Shown here piece after piece: positions 24,721-55,819 of a DNA stretch of 64,000 nucleotides. The translations under genes and the position numbers were made by a program. Below the pieces are notes generated by a model. The model saw only the letters and a program-made list of their open reading frames with translations. It did not search any database and was not told the origin of the DNA. The stretch is from Diphasiastrum complanatum (Eukaryota; Streptophyta; Lycopodiopsida; Lycopodiales; Lycopodiaceae). The first letter of the stretch is position 1, and every line of letters starts with the position of its first letter. The DNA is taken from positions 1 to 64,000 of the forward strand of contig MU832080.1 of NCBI GenBank assembly GCA_029204225.1. Direction: 5' to 3'.

Positions 24721-25099
24721 TTCAGAATTACCATTGCAAGATCTTTCACATCACAATTGTACATAGCCCAATGCCAGACATGCAAAGTCCTCGAAAAGGC
24801 AAATGACCGTAGGAGAGGATCGACAACAACACTAGCATCCATCAAATTTCTTCTCTTTCTCGAGCCTTGACAAAACTATATATGAGATAAAAAGTTTCCA
24901 GATATAGGAAACTCAAGAAAGCGTGGGTTAGCTCTTGATTTCTGACATAAACAAAAGAAATCAAGTTTCTTGTAAGGTAAAAATAAATGCATATGATAAA
25001 AGTTATTGCAATAATCAAATTATTGGATACTAAAAAATTAGAACTTGCAATATTTGCAATGCAATATGAAATTTCTTTAGTGCCTCTTTAGAGCTCGAT

Positions 25100-26060
25100 G
25101 TGAAAAATACAGATCCAAAACACACCCAATGGATCAACAAAATCTTGATCAAATTTGGATGGACATCTAGATTTAGCTACAAGATAGAAATCATCAATAT
25201 TAGCATGCTAGAATTGCATAAATCACTAACATATGATCAAAAGAATAAAAGTACAATAAGTTATTGTCCCTGTCCGTACAACAGTAGCAGCCTACTGTCC
25301 TTCACACATGTGGAAGCAAGATCAATCACAAAATTGACATTCTACACGCTAGAAATCAAGATATCTTGAGAAATACACATGAGAAGGACACAAGATCAAA
25401 AGAGATGAATCCTCTACATAAAAAGAGAAGACAGTGATATGTTCTCCATGTAGTTATTGCTATTTATAGCTGCTAAAATGTCATTTGGCCACTTTCCCTA
25501 AACTTGCCCTAAATGATAACTTCTGGGTACTTCATCAAAAAACCTAAAAATTATAGTCTAGATGCAATGTATGTAAACTAGCCAATTAGAATGGTTCCAA
25601 ATCCGACCTCATCCATTTATCTACTTGCCGAAGTAGTACAGACACTATTTAGGCCTTTATTAACAAATATGAACCTATCTCTAAGTTGAGATTTCATCTT
25701 GGTCTCAAAATTGCCAAATAAACAATCAAACTAGTTTACAATTTTTCACACTCCCTCTTCAACTAGTTTTAGCATAGATTTAGATAGAACTCCAAGTGAG
25801 GTTCTATGCTTCATAAACAAGTCTTTTCCCAATGCTTTGGTGAAGATATCGGCCACACACTCCCTTGAATAAACATGTTGAGCTCCACCTCCTTTGCCAT
25901 GACTTGTTCTCTCACAAAATGATAAGCCACTTCAATATGCTTGCTCCTTGCATAGTTTTAACCATACAACTTTGATCCGACTTCAAAATGATCTTCATTC
26001 TAAGAATAGATCTCATTTCTATGGTTTTATACTAACTTTCATAATTGATATAGAGAATAG
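25100..26060 (-). mobile_element. Copia 3' end: RNase H tail and LTR start
   Basis: Positions about 26010-25760, read on the minus strand, give the Copia RNase H tail (KHIEVAYHFVREQVM and following). A purine tract (GAAGAGGGAG) and an LTR start (TGTGAAAAATTG at about 25752, running leftward) come next. The far end of the LTR is uncertain. It is a fragment; no other domain is visible. Confidence 0.6.
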
Positions 26061-26539
26061 TATCCATATTGGATGCTTCATCTTATATCAATTTTACACA
26101 CCAAGATGTAACTAGAACATGAAGAACCAAATACAATGTAAATGTAATGGTTCCTCCATGCTTCCAAATTTGAAATCTTTGAAAAATAACAACAACCAAA
26201 CAAAAAATGTGAGTAATCAACCAATGCTTGCATGTCTCCTCCATCTTTGTCCTTTCTTGACATGTTTCCACCATGAAAATCCATGAATGAGCCACCACCT
26301 TCATCTTGCCATAAGATATCATCAACCCTTGTTGACTTGATCATGAATGAGTGATATAATGAGACTCCTTTAGCTTCATTTGCATCAGCAAAACGAACCA
26401 AGAATTCTAGTACAACTCCAACATCAAAATAATGCAAAACAATGTAACGAGTTTCACCATATCTTAACAACATGCACACATTCACTTGAGATTGCTCAAC
26501 CATGAGATAGAAAAGTAAAGTAAAATTGAACAACACCTC

Positions 26540-27345
26540 ATTGCTGCTCCTTTGACCTTACTTGAGTCTTCAATAACCTGCAAACCCCGATCCAAAGTAT
26601 CTTTGCCACTTCATCCCGCTGGACAGAGAGCCAAGCACTCCTGGTATGGTAGTGTCTCAACTCTTCTTCAGACATGGGGGATATTTGCACTTGATCTCCC
26701 AAACGGGAGCCATGCTTATATCAGACAGCAGATTTATCGGAGCTACATACGCACTCCAGCATATTTTGCACAGTCATTGTCATGTGGTTTGAGATACCAT
26801 ATGGGACAGTTTCGAGTCTCTTCTCACCAGCTTGCTATTAAGACGTGTAGATACATGGACACTCCCAGATCGCAAAGAATATGTCAGCTTTGCGCTCTTT
26901 AGGAGGTGGAGGATGAGTTTCATTTCATCTTTCGTTGTGTGAGATCAGAGGGCGATATCATTGTTTATACATAGATACTCCTCTCACGTTGAGATCCTTC
27001 CTCACATATCCAGACTCCAGATGTGTACGTCTTCTATTGAGAGAGATGTATACTCTGCAAGCTTCACTTCTAACTACGCACTCAGATATGAATCACAATC
27101 AGGCTCATATTACCCAGTTCTTCCAGAAGCGAGATAGAGAGGGTATTTCAGTTGAAGATTTTGAAGTTCTCGTTCGAAGACCGAAGACACAGAGAGTATC
27201 ACATGCATCTAGAGTCTTCACGTGCTTTCCGCCAGTCTGCAGCACGCTCCACTACTACCATCACTCATTACTTTCATGGTTAAGCTCTTACATTGTACCC
27301 TCACAAGCTGGTGGTCAAGCTTTGATACTTCTTCTTTTGTGTTTC
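26540..27345 (+). mobile_element. LINE 3' end (RT C-terminus and zinc-binding tail)
   Basis: Translated pieces GSHAYIRQQIYRSYIRTPAY, GQFRVSSHQLAIKTCRYMDT and RICQLCAL with EFHFIFRC are the C-terminal part of a plant LINE RT with its Cys/His tail. The copy matches the one at 40.9-42.6 kb closely at the DNA level, including the shared 3' sequence CAAGCTTTGATACTTCTTCT. It is broken by frameshifts and a deletion, since about 80 bp present in the 42-kb copy are missing here. Confidence 0.8.
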
Positions 27346-27395
27346 AATTCCAGATGTATTGGTTCCTGAAGAAGTGAAAATTTTATGTAGACTAG

Positions 27396-30300
27396 AGCAT
27401 GGACACCCCTGAGTGTGTGCGGAACAATTCTTCATACATTACTCTAGAGGGTGAGACCCGGTCCGCAAGGAGGAAGAGGTTGAATAGAAAACACAACGCA
27501 GTGCAAAGGGCATTATCGTTCGACCTTGTCGTCTGTGTTGTTGAGGAGGCGACATGTTCGACTGCAAGTTTGGTTTCAAACTTGCATAGCGTCGAACATA
27601 TGCCCATTGGTAATGTTGGTTTTGTAGGTAATTCAAGAGATATTGTCACCCCGATCATGTTCGTAGATATCCCACATGTAGACGCCGGAGTTAAAGTCTA
27701 GATCGGAGAGGAGGAATAGATTAGAGCAAATGAGAAGAACAAAGAAGAGGCTTCTTCCTCATGAGTTGGAGCAGGTGCATGATGTTGTTAGTAGGGATAG
27801 AATTGATTTCACCACATTTAAAAGAGTTGTCAACGACACACATATTGTAGTAGATGTTGGTATGTCAGTAGGGGGGTTGGATTTACGTGAGGATGTCATG
27901 TTGAGTACATTCGGAACAGGGTCCATCACACATGTCGGTTCTTCGACAAGAGGTTTAGAAGTAGGTGGGAGGCTTTGTTTGACGTCTTTAGATGCGGCTT
28001 CGACTTCGTCTATCTCATTGGATCCAATGTCCAATGTTGACAATATAGAGTTGGTTTAAACGCCGGTGAGAGGCAAAAAATCATTTGAGGGAGTAGATTC
28101 GATATATGTTGCGTATGTTACGCCCATAGAGGTGCGTAACCATCCGTCGTATATGACCCCTGAAGAGGAGTCAAGATCGGCCAAGTTTAGAAGAATGAGA
28201 CATAGATATGTTGCTAAAAAGAGATGTTGGGATAGGGTACGTGTGATAGTGAGAGATAGAGAGGAAATTGAGAGAGTTGAACCAAGTTCAATGGAGTTTG
28301 GTATACCCGAGAAAGTGCGTAACAATCCTTCGTATAGGACCCCTGAGGTAGAGTCTAGATCTACTAGAGCTAGAAGGATGAAACGTAGAATGAATGCGAA
28401 ACGGAGATTTTTGGGTAGGATTTTGTCTACACATTCTGTGGGTAGGTTGTTTGAGGTGGCCAGATCGCTTGATAGACCAACCTGTCATGATTTGCGGGGG
28501 GGGGGGGGGGGACGGAGTTTGTGTGTAATCGTTCAGCCCTCGATGGAAACCAGAAAGAAATACCTCTTTCTATTGCATGAAAGGCAAAATGCATTTGCCT
28601 TTGATACCATCACTGCCTCTTTATCTCCTTAATTTGTACACGTCTTCTGATGACGTTGCAGCTCATTTTCGAAAACACGTTCAGAGTTATAATAATCTCT
28701 TGGCCTTTCCATCTCTTGGGGCGAATCTAGATAGATCCACTGCCAACTCCGTAGGCGGCGCATATACATTTAGAGTGTCTGGCCGGTTGTACCATCATAT
28801 TGGTGGTTTGTTGCCCTTAGATAGATCTTCACTTTCGCAAATCTACATCATTGATGGTGATGATTTGCAATTAGATCAAAGATTATCTCTGAATCCCGAG
28901 CTTAGGCATGACATCCCTTTTGCAAAGCATGATGATGGATGTGAATCCATTTGCGCAACGTTTGAAGAATGTTGCTCAAATCATGCAGGAGAACGCCACA
29001 AAGGATATATGTATAGTGTCTGATTGTTCACAGAGTAGAGAGAATAGACAATTCAATGCTCCTACTATCAATGAAATTGTAGTGCTTATGCCTATAGATG
29101 AGACCCCGAGTGACGGAATGTGTGACATCATATTGCACTGGTTTGCAGCATATCACAGAGCGTCATTCATCGTATGATGCCTTGCATTTTATCCTCCTCT
29201 TTTTTTACGGTACCAATGGGTGGTAGCAAGAGATTTCACATATGTATATAAGAGATGTTGCACGTGTTGATGATGATGACGTTCGTGATGGTATACATTC
29301 AGATGCTCCTGAAGAGCAATTAGAGGGTGGACACAAAGTTGTCACCATTCGAGAGTTTAACAACTACCATTTACAGGTACGAGGAGACCTATACATTTGG
29401 GTGGAAAGCTGTTGCAAGAGTATGTGTGTGACGTGGTAGCAAAAATGGTGCAAAACAACATGAACTACATCTATAACAATCGAGATAGATTTCGTAGAGA
29501 GATTCGCAATGGCATCATTGACACCCTTGGGGCTCATTCCGCTAGCGACATAGGACAGCAAATAGTCGTTCCATCGTCTTTTATCGGTTCACCATGTCGT
29601 ATGCATCAACAATACCATGATGCTATTGTCGTCGTTAGGGAGTTAGGTCCTCCCGAATTGTTTATCACAATGACAACGAACCCAAATTGGTTAGAAGTGA
29701 GGAGAGAGTTGAGAATTCAGCAAACACCTACAGATAGGCCCGATTTGGTGTGTAGAGTTTTTAGCTTGAAACTTCAACACTTGATTGATTTGTTGAAGAA
29801 GGATGGGATATTTGGACGCATTATAGGAAGGCTTCAAGTTGTAGAGTTTCAAAAGAGATGATTGCCTTATGTCCACCTATTGATTATATTGGAGGAGCGG
29901 AGCAAACCCATCATTGTTAGAGATTACAATCGTATCGTATGCGCAGAGATTCTTGTGAGGGAGGATGATCCAAAGTTGTAGGAGATAGTGAAGACCTCTA
30001 TGATGCACGACCCATGCGGAATATTTGTTCCAAATGCACCGTGCATGAAGGATGGAAAATGCTCGAAGAATACCCAAAAAGTTTCATTGATGAAACAATG
30101 GTAGTGAATGGATATGTTTCGTATAGGCGTAGAGACAACGTAGTGAAGGTGTACAAGGGACTAGATATGATTACGGCAGAGGCTGTGGAGGGTGGTGGTC
30201 AGACATTTGGGCCAGTGAATAGATAGAGAAATTTTTGAGTGCTCGATAATTCTCTGCGAGTGAGGCTTGTTGGCGACTATTTGGAATTTCTATGGGTGCT

Positions 30301-33300
30301 CATAAGCCAGTTGTGACTCGATTGACAGTTCATCTTCATGGACAGGAGTTGGGTTACTTTACTGAGAGAGCCGATTTAGAGGAGGTCGTACAAGGTCATT
30401 CGAGTACCACTTTGACAACTTTTTTTGAGTTGAAGAAGTGGCGATTCGGAGGCCCGAGAGTTGTTGTACCACGATTTTGCGTTTACAACAAGAGAGTGCA
30501 AAGGTGGACCCGTAGAATCAATGCAAATTTCATTCCGACCATTGGACATATGTATTATGTTCATCCGTCCGAAGGGGAGCGATTTTATTTGCGAATTCCT
30601 TTGGCTCATGTCAAAGGTGCGACAAGTTTTGAGGACTTGCGCACAATTGACAGTGAGTTGTTTTCGTCGTTCAAAGATGCTTGCAAATATAGACTTTTAA
30701 TAAACGATGCGATGGAATAGAGTAACTGCCTGCTAAAGGCCGAGTCATGGGGGATTCCGTCGCAACTTCGGCTCATGTTTGCTGTACTTCTTTTGACATG
30801 TGCCCTTTCTGACCTATTACATCTTTGGAAGAGTATAGAGCCCCATTTAGTGGAGGTTTGCGCGGAGGAGTTAGGACAGCCACAGTAACGACTGTTACTG
30901 TGAGTCAGATTATGATAGATAGGGCTCTTCTAAACATGGAGACGCACATGCAAGCATCAGAAAAGTCGTTGACAAATTTTGGGTTCACACTTCACGATAG
31001 TGATGTCGAGTTTTCTCCACTATTTTGCGAAGAGATATTTTTCAATGAGACTCTTTCAGAGATAGAGGCTCACATCGAGAGATTGAATGTGAATCAGTGC
31101 AAGATTTTTGACCGTGTGGTACGTGAGCATGTGGTACGAAGAGTGGGTAGAATGTTCTTTGTAGATGGTCCGGGTGGTACGGGTAAGACGTTTCTGTATA
31201 GTGTCATGTTGTCGTACGTGCGTGCACAAGGTTGGATAGCATTGGCAATTGCATCATCGAGGATCGATGCATTGTTAATGGAAGGTGGTAGGTGAAGAAT
31301 TACAAGACCTAGCTATGGAATATCTTAACTCAGATGCTAGATCAACTATGAAAGCTTGAGAAAACTTGGCTATGGAAATATCACACACAAGGAGAATTGC
31401 ATGAGCATCTCACAAACTCAAAAGTCTCAAGAAGAAATGAATTGCTTGAGAGAGAGAGGAGGGCGTGGGTCCTCCAAATCCCTTGTGAGGCAAGCACCTC
31501 CTTTACATGCATGGAAAGTCTAGGTGTCAACCATGGGAGTGAGCTACTTGGCCAAGTGGGCCACTTGCACTAATTTACATAACTTAACAAAGGGGGGGGT
31601 CATGCATTTAATTAAAACATGCCCCATGAGTTATGTACAACTTAACTAATGCTTAGCCAAAGGGGTAAAATAGGCATTACTCTTCAACACCCCCCCTTAA
31701 TGGCAATTTTATTCAAACTGACACCCAACAAAGTTCTGAACTTTTCAAACTTATCTTTACTAAGTGGTTTAGTAAAAATATCAGCTGTCTGGTCGTTGGT
31801 GTCGCAATAAACTAGCTCGATCTCCCCACTGTCCCTCTCACATATCGTAGGATCCGCTTGGCTGCCTTCCAATGTGCTTCGGTAGGCTTACACATGTATT
31901 GACTTGCGATTCCAACCGCATAAGCAATATCTGGCCTGGTGGTAGTAAGGTAAATCAGGCTGCCCACTAACTGACGATAGAGCGTCTCATCTGCAAATGC
32001 TGGACCATCATCTTTTGATGGCTTGTTGCTTGCATCCATGGGTGTGCTGATTGGTTTGCTTTCTTGCATGTTAAACTTCTTCAATAATTTCTGTGCATAC
32101 TTTGCCTGTGAGATAAAAAGACAACGCTTTCCTTTCCAAACTTCAACTCCTAGGCAATAGTGTAGCAAACCCAAATCTTTCATTTCAAACTCATTAGAAA
32201 GATTCTTCTTAACACAAGCAATAAGCTTCTTATTGCTTCCCGTGATGAGTAGATCATCCACATAGAGCACAACAACCACAAAGTCTTCTCCTTCCCTGAA
32301 GACATAAAGATTGCAATCAGACTTACTCTTCTCAAATCTTTGCCTTGCAAAGTACTCATCAATTCGGCTATACCAAGCCCTTGGCGCCTGTTTGAGCCCA
32401 TACAAGGCCTGCAAACCAGATTCTCCTTGCCTGTTATTTCAAATCCATGCGGTTGTTCCATGTAAACCTCCTCCTGTAGGTGCCTATTAAGAAAGGTGAC
32501 ACCTGTAGATCAAATGCTCCCTCTTTCAAGATTAAGGTGCTTGTAGAAGATAAGAATCTTCTCAAGAATCTAAGCACTGAAGTTTCTCTCACTCTCAGAC
32601 TCACAGGCTAGACAACCTGCTCTGATACCATGAAGAATTACAAGACCTAGCTATGGAGTATCTTAACTCAGATGCTAGATCAACTATGAAAGCTTGAGAA
32701 AACTTGGCTATGGAAATATCACACACAAGGAGAATTGCATGAGCATCTCACAAACTCAAAAGTCTCAAGAAGAAATGAATTGCTTGAGAGAGAGAGGAGG
32801 GCGTGGGTCCTCCAAATCCCTTGTGAGGCAAGCACCTCCTTTACATGCATGGAAAGTCTAGGTGTCAACCATGGGAGTGAGCTACTTGGCCAAGTGGGCC
32901 ACTTGCACTAATTTACATAACTTAACAAAGGGGGGGGGGGGGGTTCATGCATTTAATTAAAACATGCCCCATGAGTTATGTACAACTTAACTAATGCTTA
33001 GCCAAAGGGGTAAAATAGGCATTACTCTTCAACAGTAGGACCACACACCCTAGATTTAGGATTCCTCCAACAGAATTGAATGAAAGCTCGACATGCAACA
33101 TCTCAAAACAGCTTTTAATGGCATGTCAACTCATTACATGGGACGAGTGGTACATAAGTATGTCATCGAGTGTGTGGATCGGTCTCTACGAGACATATTG
33201 GGTATTGATACTCCATTTGGAAAAGTTCCAATCGGTTTTTGTGGTGATTTCCGTTAGATGCTCTCGGTGGTACGACGGGGCGATCGTGCACAGATTGTGA

Positions 33301-34170
33301 GCGCTTCACTGAAGTGTTCACGTGTGAAAATATATGGAGGTGCACAAACTGTCAACAAACGTGCGCGATATGGGTGTGGAGAGAGCCGATAGAAACGAGC
33401 AGTCGAGGTTCGTAGAGTATTTGTTGAGCATTGGAGATGCTCGTGAGTCCACATTCGTGCAACGTAGTTTGGATTTGATTTCTTTGCCAAAGTGTATGTG
33501 TCTAAGGACGCGCGATGTGTGTGAATTGATTTCGTTCACTTTCTCCAATATTGCACGATGTCACATGGATGTCGATTTTTTAAAAAGCCATGCAATATTG
33601 ACCCCATTGAACGAAAACGTGGATGAGATCAATTCGAAAGTTGTTTGGATAGTACTGATAGTGTGGTTGAGTGTGGTGACTCTGATGTGTACCCAGTAGA
33701 GGTTTTGAACAGCTTGCAACCAAGTGGATGCCCTCCACATAAGTTGGTGTTAAAGTTTGGCATGATACTGATGTTGTTGCGATCGATAGCGGCGCACAAG
33801 GGATTGTGAATGGTACAAGCTTTATCATTCGTAGATTGTAGACAGGTCATAGAGGCGGAGATAATGACTAGGAAGAATATATGAAGTAGAATTCTCATTC
33901 CACGGATCCCTTTAGTGTCGAGCAATTCAAATTTGTTGTTCGAATTGCAAAGAGTACAATCCTCTATCAGAGCGGCTTTTGCCATGACAATAAACAAGAC
34001 ACAAGGGCAGACTATGGACACTATTGGACTGTATTTGCCACGTCTTTTATTTAATCATGGTCAACTGTATGTGACACTATCGAGAGTGTGAAATGCAGCA
34101 AGTGTGCGAGTACTGATTAGAGATATTGACAATCAATTTTTACGGATGAGAAAGGAAAGCCGAAGTTTAC
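27396..34170 (+). mobile_element. Decayed Helitron (Rep/helicase) split by a Copia insertion
   Basis: In order: N-terminal basic repeats (27405-28407); a Helitron-like N domain (GRLYHHIGGLLPLDRSSLSQ, about 28775-28840); Rep segments (LFITMTTNPNWLEV at about 29657-29700, RPDLVCRVFSLKLQHL, VVEFQKR); the [20 protein letters not shown] block (about 30010-30075); and HVKGATSFEDLRTI (about 30607-30650). The Pif1-type helicase follows, with Walker A GPGGTGKT (about 31170-31193), ILTPLNENVDEIN (about 33597-33635) and the terminal TINKTQGQTMDTIGLYLPR. The Rep HUH motif reads LPYVHLL, so the first His is Tyr. Stops and frameshifts break it throughout. The helicase reading stops at 31292 and resumes at 33035, either side of a Copia insertion. 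No 5' TC or 3' CTRR end could be fixed. Confidence 0.88.
31293..33034 (-). mobile_element. Young, internally shortened Copia element in the Helitron
   Basis: Two LTRs, 31293-31689 and 32631-33034, are nearly identical; the main difference seen is the length of a G run. The perfect 5-bp duplication GTAGG flanks the element (31288-31292 and 33035-33039). On the minus strand, the primer site TGGTATCAGAGC follows the 5' LTR at 32630 and a purine tract (AAGGGGGGG) precedes the 3' LTR. The interior keeps only the RT C-terminal part (ALYGLKQAPRAW, VVVLYVDDLLITG) and RNase H tail (DQTADIFTKPLSKDKF); gag, protease and integrase are absent. LTR similarity points to a recent insertion, probably driven by a complete relative elsewhere. 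Confidence 0.92.
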
Positions 34171-34254
34171 ACAAAATATTGTATATTCGAAAATATTTTA
34201 GTACTTTGGCGAAGCTTATGATTCGTGATGATTGGTATATACATCAGTTATGTT

Positions 34255-34460
34255 GCACATGCTCTCACACACACTCTCACATACATACACGTATACACTA
34301 TCTACATCCATTCATACATGCATATAGATACCATGACATACATAAACACACATACATACATACATATACACACATGCCCACACGCATGCACAGATATACG
34401 CACTCTCACGAATACACACACATACATAAACACTCACGTACATACACACACACGTCGGCC
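34255..34460. repeat. Degenerate CA/CATA-rich repeat
   Basis: A long stretch of CACACA, ACATAC and CATACATA variants follows the Helitron helicase end. Open frames in it are low-complexity artefacts. Confidence 0.85.
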
Positions 34461-34566
34461 ACCCGTCAACGACCATCGACATTCCTCCTAAACCATCGGC
34501 CGCCATCCAAATCATCGGCCGTCACCCAGATCGTCGACTGCCCGTGAACGACGGGTGCATATCCAC

Positions 34567-34567
34567 T

Positions 34568-34607
<40 letters not shown>

Positions 34608-34634
34608 CGCATGTGTGTGTGTGTGTGTGTGTGT
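34567..34634. repeat. (GT)n microsatellite with GC interruption
   Basis: Two GT runs are separated by GCGCGCGCGCAT. It lies about 400 bp after the Helitron helicase end. Confidence 0.95.
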
Positions 34635-34639
34635 ACATA

Positions 34640-35845
34640 TTTATTTATTTATTTAAATTTATATTTATAGTTTGGACACCTTTCCCAATACATGCTAATT
34701 TGTAGGAATTTTGATTAAATTACACCAATGACAATGTTCATTTAAAGATAGAGGCCAAGGAGAGACCTTGGGTTCGTCGCCCCTACCTATGACTTGACAT
34801 TCTTTTTCAGTATAGCCAAAATAAAATGAATAAATATATCTTCTTTCGACTTATCAACAAGTATCTGGCGTAAATCATCAAGTAAATGTGCAAAAGCATC
34901 ACAACTGAAGGTCCTCAAGTGCAAACATAGTACATACACAGGCAATAATTCAATTTCAACGTAGTAAATCAAAAAATTGACGAAGCGTATCAAATCTAAA
35001 GTAACAAAAGAGACTAACATCTTGGTAAAGGCACCTATAGGTGAGGTATTCTTATCTCTCGAAAAATGGCAAGCCTAACAAATTATGGCCTTGGCAATAA
35101 TCGCAAGCTAGATGGCATATCAACTACAGTGTCTAGAAGTTGAAAACGCAAAATATGTAAGTAGATAGAGATATTTGGGATTTTAATATAACGTGGAGCA
35201 TATATCTCCTAAGTTGAGTGGCGTTGTTTATATTCGAGAAACATATAAACAGGGCATTCTATGCTACTAGTTACAAACTTTTTGTGCAAAGTTCGGAGCC
35301 ATTGTGTTGGGTGGAGGTCCTCAAGTGTCGGTAGAGGTCGAGGTATGCTCTTGTTCTTCATGTTATGTTGTGAGAGAACTCTTGTCTATGATGTTATGTG
35401 CTATCTGTGCCCTATTAGCTAGCCACTGATGTTGTATGATTGTGTTATTTTAGCTTAAGAGTTCCAAGTTGTGTGTTAGCACCTAGATCCACCATGTCGC
35501 CTCTCCAATTTTCCGACAGGAATCTCCCAGGCGCGTTCATTCCCTACCAAACCTAGAAATGGAGCTACAAAAGCTTCGAAGCAAATACAAATCAAAGCAT
35601 GCTCAACATCAATGAAGCAAATGATAATCATCGAAAACGATACTTTAGCACATTAGAGCAACTCAATTTTTACCTTTGAAAAAAGGTGGTATCAAAAATG
35701 AAGGCTCATCTTTACCCTAAAATGCATTGGAACCCTCTACACAAGTTTCTTGAAAATCACAAAACTTAGAGGTTGCTTGGGGGTCGCGTTGTGAGATTGT
35801 GAAACAAAAACTTTGCCAACTTTTGGCATCTTCATTCATGTGCTT
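34640..35845. other. Intergenic region 3' of CDC48C, nothing recognised
   Basis: About 1.2 kb between the microsatellite and the CDC48C stop codon (minus strand). No coding segment or transposon edge was recognised. The CDC48C 3' untranslated region must lie in its right part. Confidence 0.5.
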
Positions 35846-54728
<18,883 letters not shown>

Positions 54729-54729
54729 C

Positions 54730-54730
<1 letters not shown>

Positions 54731-54767
<37 letters not shown>

Positions 54768-54834
54768 CCACACCTCACCTCACCTCACTATCCCTCCATC
54801 GCCATTTCTTCTCTAAACCCTAACTTTCAAAACT

Positions 54835-54880
<46 letters not shown>
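54731..54880. repeat. Two (CT)n runs in the CDC48C 5' leader
   Basis: CT runs at about 54731-54763 and 54837-54879 flank CACCTCACCTCACC. On the transcribed strand they are GA repeats immediately 5' of the start codon. GA repeats near plant transcription starts can bind BPC-type factors; a regulatory role here is inference. Confidence 0.7.
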
Positions 54881-54882
<2 letters not shown>

Positions 54883-55815
54883 TCATACTATTGCTATTTG
54901 CCCTTTTAACCCAAATAAAACCTTAAAAATTTAAAAAAAATTACGCTCCTCTTTCTCGCACCCCCCTCTCTATCGCGCTGCTCTGTTTTATATCCCTCTC
55001 TCTCTCTCATGTTTTTCTTCTCTCTCTAGATGGTTCTCTTTTTAGAAGGTTCTCTTTCTCCCACTTTGCAACGCTTTTATGCCCTTCAAAAAAAAAATTA
55101 GGGCAAACGTGGCCCAATGAAAACTCTAGAATCGCGTTTTCTCCAGCACTGCTCACATTCTCTCTCTCTCTACAATTTTGTCGAAGTTGGAATCTATGAT
55201 TAAAGTTAAATAGATGAATTGGTAAAATGGAAAAAATTTGTGTATTTGTTCTCATTTGACTTTTTACAAGGACGAACGATGTGGTTTTTTATAGCACAAA
55301 AGGCCTTGCCATGTGATAATATAAGGACAAAGCATTTTGGATATTGGTATGAGAAATTTTTTTGTGTAATGAACGTACATATTGTTTTTAAAATATGTGC
55401 ACAATTTTGATATCCTTGTTTTGTACTTTCAAAATTTGGATATTAGTTTGTTGTAAGTTTTTAAGAGACATTTTAATGTTAACAAAAATCGATAAAATTT
55501 GTAATTTTCAATTTATGAAATGGGTTTCGTTATGAGGTATTATAATTATGTTGTATTGGAGAACATAATCCACTATGGATTAAAGGTGAGATTATTGAGT
55601 TTGTGATTGATTTTGTTACAGGAGAAGGTTTTTATGTTAGTTGGTTGCTCAAAGCAACAAATTGTCTTTATATTAGATGAAAGGATGGTAGGTGTTAGAA
55701 ATGTGAAATTGAGTTGGTTGCTCATGAATGACGAACGTATACTTGAAATCTAGTTTTATTAGTATTACTCTATATTTGATTCTATATATTTTCTCAAAGA
55801 TAGTTAGAGTTACAA
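54881..55815. promoter_or_regulatory. Upstream region of CDC48C
   Basis: About 0.9 kb upstream of the - strand gene, with CT-rich patches to about 55180 and AT-rich sequence beyond. No transcription start or TATA box could be fixed, and no other gene or element was recognised. Confidence 0.3.
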
Positions 55816-55819
55816 CATA

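Noticed and set aside
26078-26536. 152-residue minus-strand open frame
   Set aside because: No recognisable domain, no supporting splice or promoter context, and transposon remnants on both sides; probably chance.
28497-28510. Run of about 14 G
   Set aside because: A homopolymer whose exact length may be a sequencing matter; no quadruplex-like arrangement of several runs is seen.
34225-34547. Open frames rich in His, Thr and Tyr on the + strand, and Val/Cys on the - strand
   Set aside because: They are translations of CA/CATA simple repeats.
34540-34556. Hairpin CCCGTGAACGACGGG as the Helitron 3' end
   Set aside because: No CTRR terminus follows at the expected distance, so the Helitron end stays undefined.
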